Assembly: GCA_015486905.1 (NCBI GenBank)
Contig: WFQV01000344.1
Coordinates: 1 to 7,698, forward strand
From: Melioribacteraceae bacterium
Lineage (GTDB): Bacteria; Bacteroidota; Ignavibacteria; Ignavibacteriales; Melioribacteraceae
Direction: 5' to 3'
DNA: 7,698 nt
The translations under genes were made by a program, and so were the position numbers. Positions 5,358-7,698 of the stretch are shown here, one piece after another; the first letter of the stretch is position 1, and each line of letters opens with the position of its first letter. The notes beneath the pieces were generated by a model, which searched no databases, had not been told where the DNA came from, and saw only the letters and a program-made list of their open reading frames with translations.

Positions 5358-6097
5358 TTGAAATCAAAGATTTACATAAGTCGTTTAACTCGCACCATGT
5401 TTTAGACGGTGTAAACTTAAAAATTCATGACGGCGAAATTTTAAGCGTAATTGGCGAAAGCGGCGTCGGTAAATCCGTTTTAATTAAATCCGTAATGGGA
5501 TTGATTGAACCAGACTCGGGCTCAATTCGTGTTGACAATACCGAGGTTTTAAGAATGAACGAAAAACAATTTAACGAAAAAATAAGAAGCAACATGGCAA
5601 TTGTTTTCCAGGAAGACGCCTTGTGGGACTCCATGACCGTAGGCGAGAACATCAACCTTGCTTTGCAAATTAAAAAACAACTGAGCCCGGCGGAAAGGGA
5701 AGAAAGAATAATCGACAGTTTACAGAAAGTTGGTTTGGAAAACGTTCAAAATGTTTACCCTGAGGAACTTAGCGGCGGAATGATGAAAAGGGTGGCAATA
5801 GCACGTGCAATAGCAACAAGACCAAAGTACCTTTTTTACGACGAACCTACAACAGGCTTGGACCCCGTGCTTTCGAATGTAATAAATAATTTAATTAAAA
5901 AATTAAACGATGAATTGAACGTTACTTCTTTAATTATAAGTCACGATATTAAAGGCGTGGAAGCTGTCTCCAACCGTGTTGCAATGCTTTACAAAGGGAA
6001 AATTATTTTGACGTGTCAAGCCGAGGAAATGTGGCATCAGGAAAATCAAATTTTTAACGACTTCATAAGAGGAAAGGTGGGAATAAATGAATATTAA
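5354..6097 (+). CDS. mlaF: Mla-type phospholipid ABC transporter ATPase (MlaF)
   Basis: The cytoplasmic ATP-hydrolysing subunit of the lipid transporter. All ABC motifs are present in its 247 residues: Walker A GESGVGKS (34-41), Q-loop Gln86 in VFQEDALWDSMTVGEN, signature LSGGMMKRVAIARA (139-152), Walker B YLFYDEP (159-165, with Asp163 and catalytic Glu164), D-loop GLDP (168-171), and the switch His197 in LIISHD. The LSGGM-x-KRVAIARA form is characteristic of the MlaF/Ttg2A branch. It has the usual length and no missing residue. The start ATG overlaps the mlaE stop by four bases and the gene overlaps mlaD by 11, so all three are translated from one message. Confidence 0.96.
   Translation: MIEIKDLHKSFNSHHVLDGVNLKIHDGEILSVIGESGVGKSVLIKSVMGLIEPDSGSIRVDNTEVLRMNEKQFNEKIRSNMAIVFQEDALWDSMTVGENINLALQIKKQLSPAEREERIIDSLQKVGLENVQNVYPEELSGGMMKRVAIARAIATRPKYLFYDEPTTGLDPVLSNVINNLIKKLNDELNVTSLIISHDIKGVEAVSNRVAMLYKGKIILTCQAEEMWHQENQIFNDFIRGKVGINEY
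6075..6080 (+). promoter_or_regulatory. Ribosome binding site for mlaD inside the end of mlaF
   Basis: AGGTGG lies six bases before the mlaD ATG at 6087 and within the last codons of mlaF. It fixes the mlaD start and shows that it overlaps the upstream gene by 11 bases. Confidence 0.7.
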
Positions 6098-6950
6098 ACA
6101 AAACGAACTGATTATCGGAGCAATGATGTCCCTTGCTACTTTAATTGTTATTGTGGGAATTCTTTGGCTGGGAAAATCTAATTTCTTTGTTCAAGGTTTA
6201 CCGGTGAATTTGTTGGTTAAAAATGCCGCGGGAGTTTCACAGGGCGACGAGGTTTATTTCCGGGGATTAAAAATCGGGACGGTACGTAATGCCGAGCTTT
6301 CCAATGGCTCTATATTGCTGAAGTTAAAACTTGAGAGCATTGCCATTATTCCCAAAGATTCGAAATTTACAATTAAAGACTACAGCCTTGTCGGAGGTAA
6401 AATAATTGAAATAGACCCCGGTAATTCATCTCAAAATCTTAACCCCGAGGATACGGTCTGGGGTAACACTGCCGAAGGAATGGCTGACCTCGTTTCCGAT
6501 ATTAGAAGTCTTAAACCCGCACTACAAAAAATTCTAACTAATGTCGATTCTCTCACTGGCAGTACAACTCTTAAAAAATTAAATCTGACTTTATACAAAA
6601 TGAATGAGACGGTTGAAAGCATTAATAAATTATTAAACGGAGATGTTAAAGAGACTTTCGCTAATGTGAACGAAATTACTTCCGAAAACAAAGAGAAAAT
6701 CGCCAAACTTTTTTCATCACTGAATCAAAATTCAACCGAACTTAAAAATCTTTTGGGAACAGCCAACGCCGCTACATTGAGGTTGGATTCCTTACTAACC
6801 AAACTGAACAATAAAAAGAGTACTCTTTCGGCTCTAACTACGAACGATTCCCTCTACGAAAACCTGAACAAAGCCGCAGCCTCCATTGACTCCCTGGCAA
6901 AGGACATTAAGAAAAATCCTAAGAAGTATTTCAAGGTTAATGTTTTCTGA
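6087..6950 (+). CDS. mlaD: MCE-domain lipid-transport protein (MlaD-like)
   Basis: The substrate-channel subunit: anchored in the inner membrane with its MCE domain in the periplasm, where family members form hexameric rings carrying phospholipid. Of 287 residues, 8-29 form the single membrane helix (LIIGAMMSLATLIVIVGILW), and about 39-112 form the MCE domain with AAGVSQGDEVYFRGLKIGTV (47-66) and DYSLVGGKIIEIDPG (98-112). Residues about 127-275 are a helical, Ser/Asn/Leu-rich tail with repeated N-x-x-L/I patterns, probably a coiled coil lengthening the central channel. The end, DIKKNPKKYFKVNVF, is of the kind seen in Bacteroidota MCE proteins. It is longer than E. coli MlaD (about 180 residues) because of this tail. 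No MlaB or MlaC gene follows in the window. Confidence 0.93.
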   Translation: MNIKQNELIIGAMMSLATLIVIVGILWLGKSNFFVQGLPVNLLVKNAAGVSQGDEVYFRGLKIGTVRNAELSNGSILLKLKLESIAIIPKDSKFTIKDYSLVGGKIIEIDPGNSSQNLNPEDTVWGNTAEGMADLVSDIRSLKPALQKILTNVDSLTGSTTLKKLNLTLYKMNETVESINKLLNGDVKETFANVNEITSENKEKIAKLFSSLNQNSTELKNLLGTANAATLRLDSLLTKLNNKKSTLSALTTNDSLYENLNKAAASIDSLAKDIKKNPKKYFKVNVF

Positions 6951-7165
6951 TATTTGAGTAAATACTTTAGCGATAAATTACAATTGAGTTGAACGGACAA
7001 CGAATAGATAACGGTGAAAAGATGATAAGAGCTTGTTGCTTAATGCTCGTTAATCGCCAGACGCGAGAAGCGAGACGTAAGAAGGTTGACTGAAAATAGC
7101 TCTCGTTATTAATTGTGCTCGTCACGCATCACTCATTACTCGTTACTAAGTGATTTGTCATTTGC

Positions 7166-7201
7166 CCAGCCGTTGGCGGGACAGGCCCCGCCTTCGGCAG
7201 G
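7166..7201. repeat. GC-rich imperfect palindrome
   Basis: GCCG-TT-GGCGGG (7169-7180) pairs with CCCGCC-TT-CGGC (7187-7198) around a six-base loop (ACAGGC). The only mismatch is a TT/TT internal loop, and CC/GG extend the stem outside single A/A mismatches. At roughly 75% GC it stands out sharply from the AT-rich surroundings. It has no T-tract, so it is more like a dispersed hairpin repeat than a standard terminator. Confidence 0.65.
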
Positions 7202-7260
7202 ACATCATTCATTGTGTTAGAAAAGTTTGGAGAGGAAAAATTATTTTCCGAAGGCTGGTA

Positions 7261-7288
7261 ACTCATTACTTAAGACTCGTTACTTAAG
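7261..7288. repeat. 14-bp tandem repeat, two units
   Basis: ACTCATTACTTAAG (7261-7274) is followed directly by ACTCGTTACTTAAG (7275-7288), one mismatch in fourteen. A decayed third unit, ACTTACTACTCG, follows. The related ACTCATTACTCGTTACTAAG at 7131-7150 shows that the same unit recurs 130 bases earlier. Confidence 0.8.
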
Positions 7289-7325
7289 ACTTACTACTCG
7301 TCAATCATCATTCGTTGGAGCTTAG

Positions 7326-7365
7326 TTTAGAGGTTTAGTTCGCCTTCGGCGGTTTAGAAGTTTAG
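7326..7365. repeat. TTTAG octamer repeats flanking a GC hairpin
   Basis: TTTAG occurs at 7326, 7334, 7353 and 7361, in two pairs each with an eight-base period. Between the pairs lies the hairpin CGCC-TTC-GGCG (7341-7351). The palindrome theme resembles the GGC-GAA-GCC hairpins of the repeat element copies, but the rest of the sequence is unrelated. Confidence 0.6.
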
Positions 7366-7698
7366 GGGTTCAATGTCACTTAAAGAGAACAGCAAAAAGA
7401 TCACAACAAACAGCAAATTGCTTCCGAATCAATATCCGAAATCTCCAAATTGTTTAACACTCCGAGTCGAAATGCAACGTCGAGAAGTTTAATAAAAAAC
7501 TTTTAATAAGAAGTTACGAATTGAAAAAATTACTTGCTTCGTTGATGAGAAATAATAGTTCTTTCCGGTTTTAAGTTTTCTGCGGATTTAATTATTTCTT
7601 GTTTTAGTATAAAATTATTTTTATTTTGTATAATATGTCTGTTAAATATAGCATATTGTAACGTTGGCACACATAATACGAAAAGGTTATCAAAAAGA

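Larger units (their letters stand above)
6951..7698. other. Long intergenic region with degenerate repeats, no convincing gene
   Basis: No ORF here has a family-like protein and I recognise no tRNA or rRNA. The first half (about 7020-7370) is made of degenerate short repeats: variants of CTCGTTACT / CTCATTACT (7046, 7102, 7131-7147, 7261-7288), two GCGAGA units (7063 and 7070), GC palindromes and a TTTAG array. The second half (7370-7698) is AT-rich and plain. A TATAAT at 7629-7634 could be a -10 box for a gene beyond the right edge, but no -35 is spaced for it. No clear terminator for the mla operon is seen after 6950. Confidence 0.7.

Noticed and set aside
7022..7093. Short ORF starting MIRACCLML
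   Set aside because: It is built from the degenerate GCGAGA/CTCGTTA repeats, with no ribosome binding site and no family resemblance.
7373..7492. Small ORF of 39 codons with AGGGG four bases before its ATG and a weak hairpin (7485-7502) at its stop
   Set aside because: No recognisable protein, odd composition, and it starts inside the TTTAG repeat array, which supplies the SD-like bases by chance.

Overview
The window looks like chromosomal DNA from a low-GC Gram-negative bacterium of the Bacteroidota/Chlorobiota group, most plausibly Ignavibacteria-like. This is an inference, not a database result. It rests on an outer-membrane-type protein ending in Phe, an MCE/Mla lipid-transport operon, a Bacteroidota-style promoter (TTG-N20-TAnnTTTG) in front of a dead toxin gene, and intergenic DNA rich in degenerate repeats and small GC hairpins. 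Strong Shine-Dalgarno sites before several genes (for example AAGGAGG at 3688-3694) show that SD-led initiation is used at least in part.

Layout. 1-260: non-coding, with copy 1 of a ~96-bp repeat element (34-129). 261-1142 (+): secreted, probably beta-barrel, protein of unknown function. 1166-1926 (-): a degraded HigB/HigA-type toxin-antitoxin operon. Its toxin gene is split by copy 2 of the repeat element (1622-1720, 99 bp), with further stop codons and a frameshift. Its promoter and a palindromic operator still look intact. 1936-2526 (-): aat, leucyl/phenylalanyl-tRNA-protein transferase. 2602-3489 (+): EamA/DMT-family transporter, divergent from aat. 3700-4011 (+): small stand-alone glycogen-binding (CBM48/AMPK-beta-like) protein. 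4052-4486 (+): universal stress protein with an ATP-binding signature. 4544-6950 (+): Mla-type phospholipid transport operon, permease-ATPase-MCE protein, translationally coupled by overlaps. 6951-7698: no convincing gene, but palindromes, a 14-bp tandem repeat and a TTTAG array.

Functional links. The three Mla proteins should form one inner-membrane ABC complex moving phospholipid between the membranes. The CBM48 protein and the USP are closely spaced and probably co-transcribed. The other genes are unrelated housekeeping or accessory functions.

Most notable are two things. First, the ~99-bp element inserted in higB gives exact element ends, because removing it restores the toxin reading frame with no target duplication. 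Second, the mlaE permease appears to have a family-like N-terminus encoded upstream of its first in-frame ATG, reachable from an ATG at 4544 only if one base is skipped.
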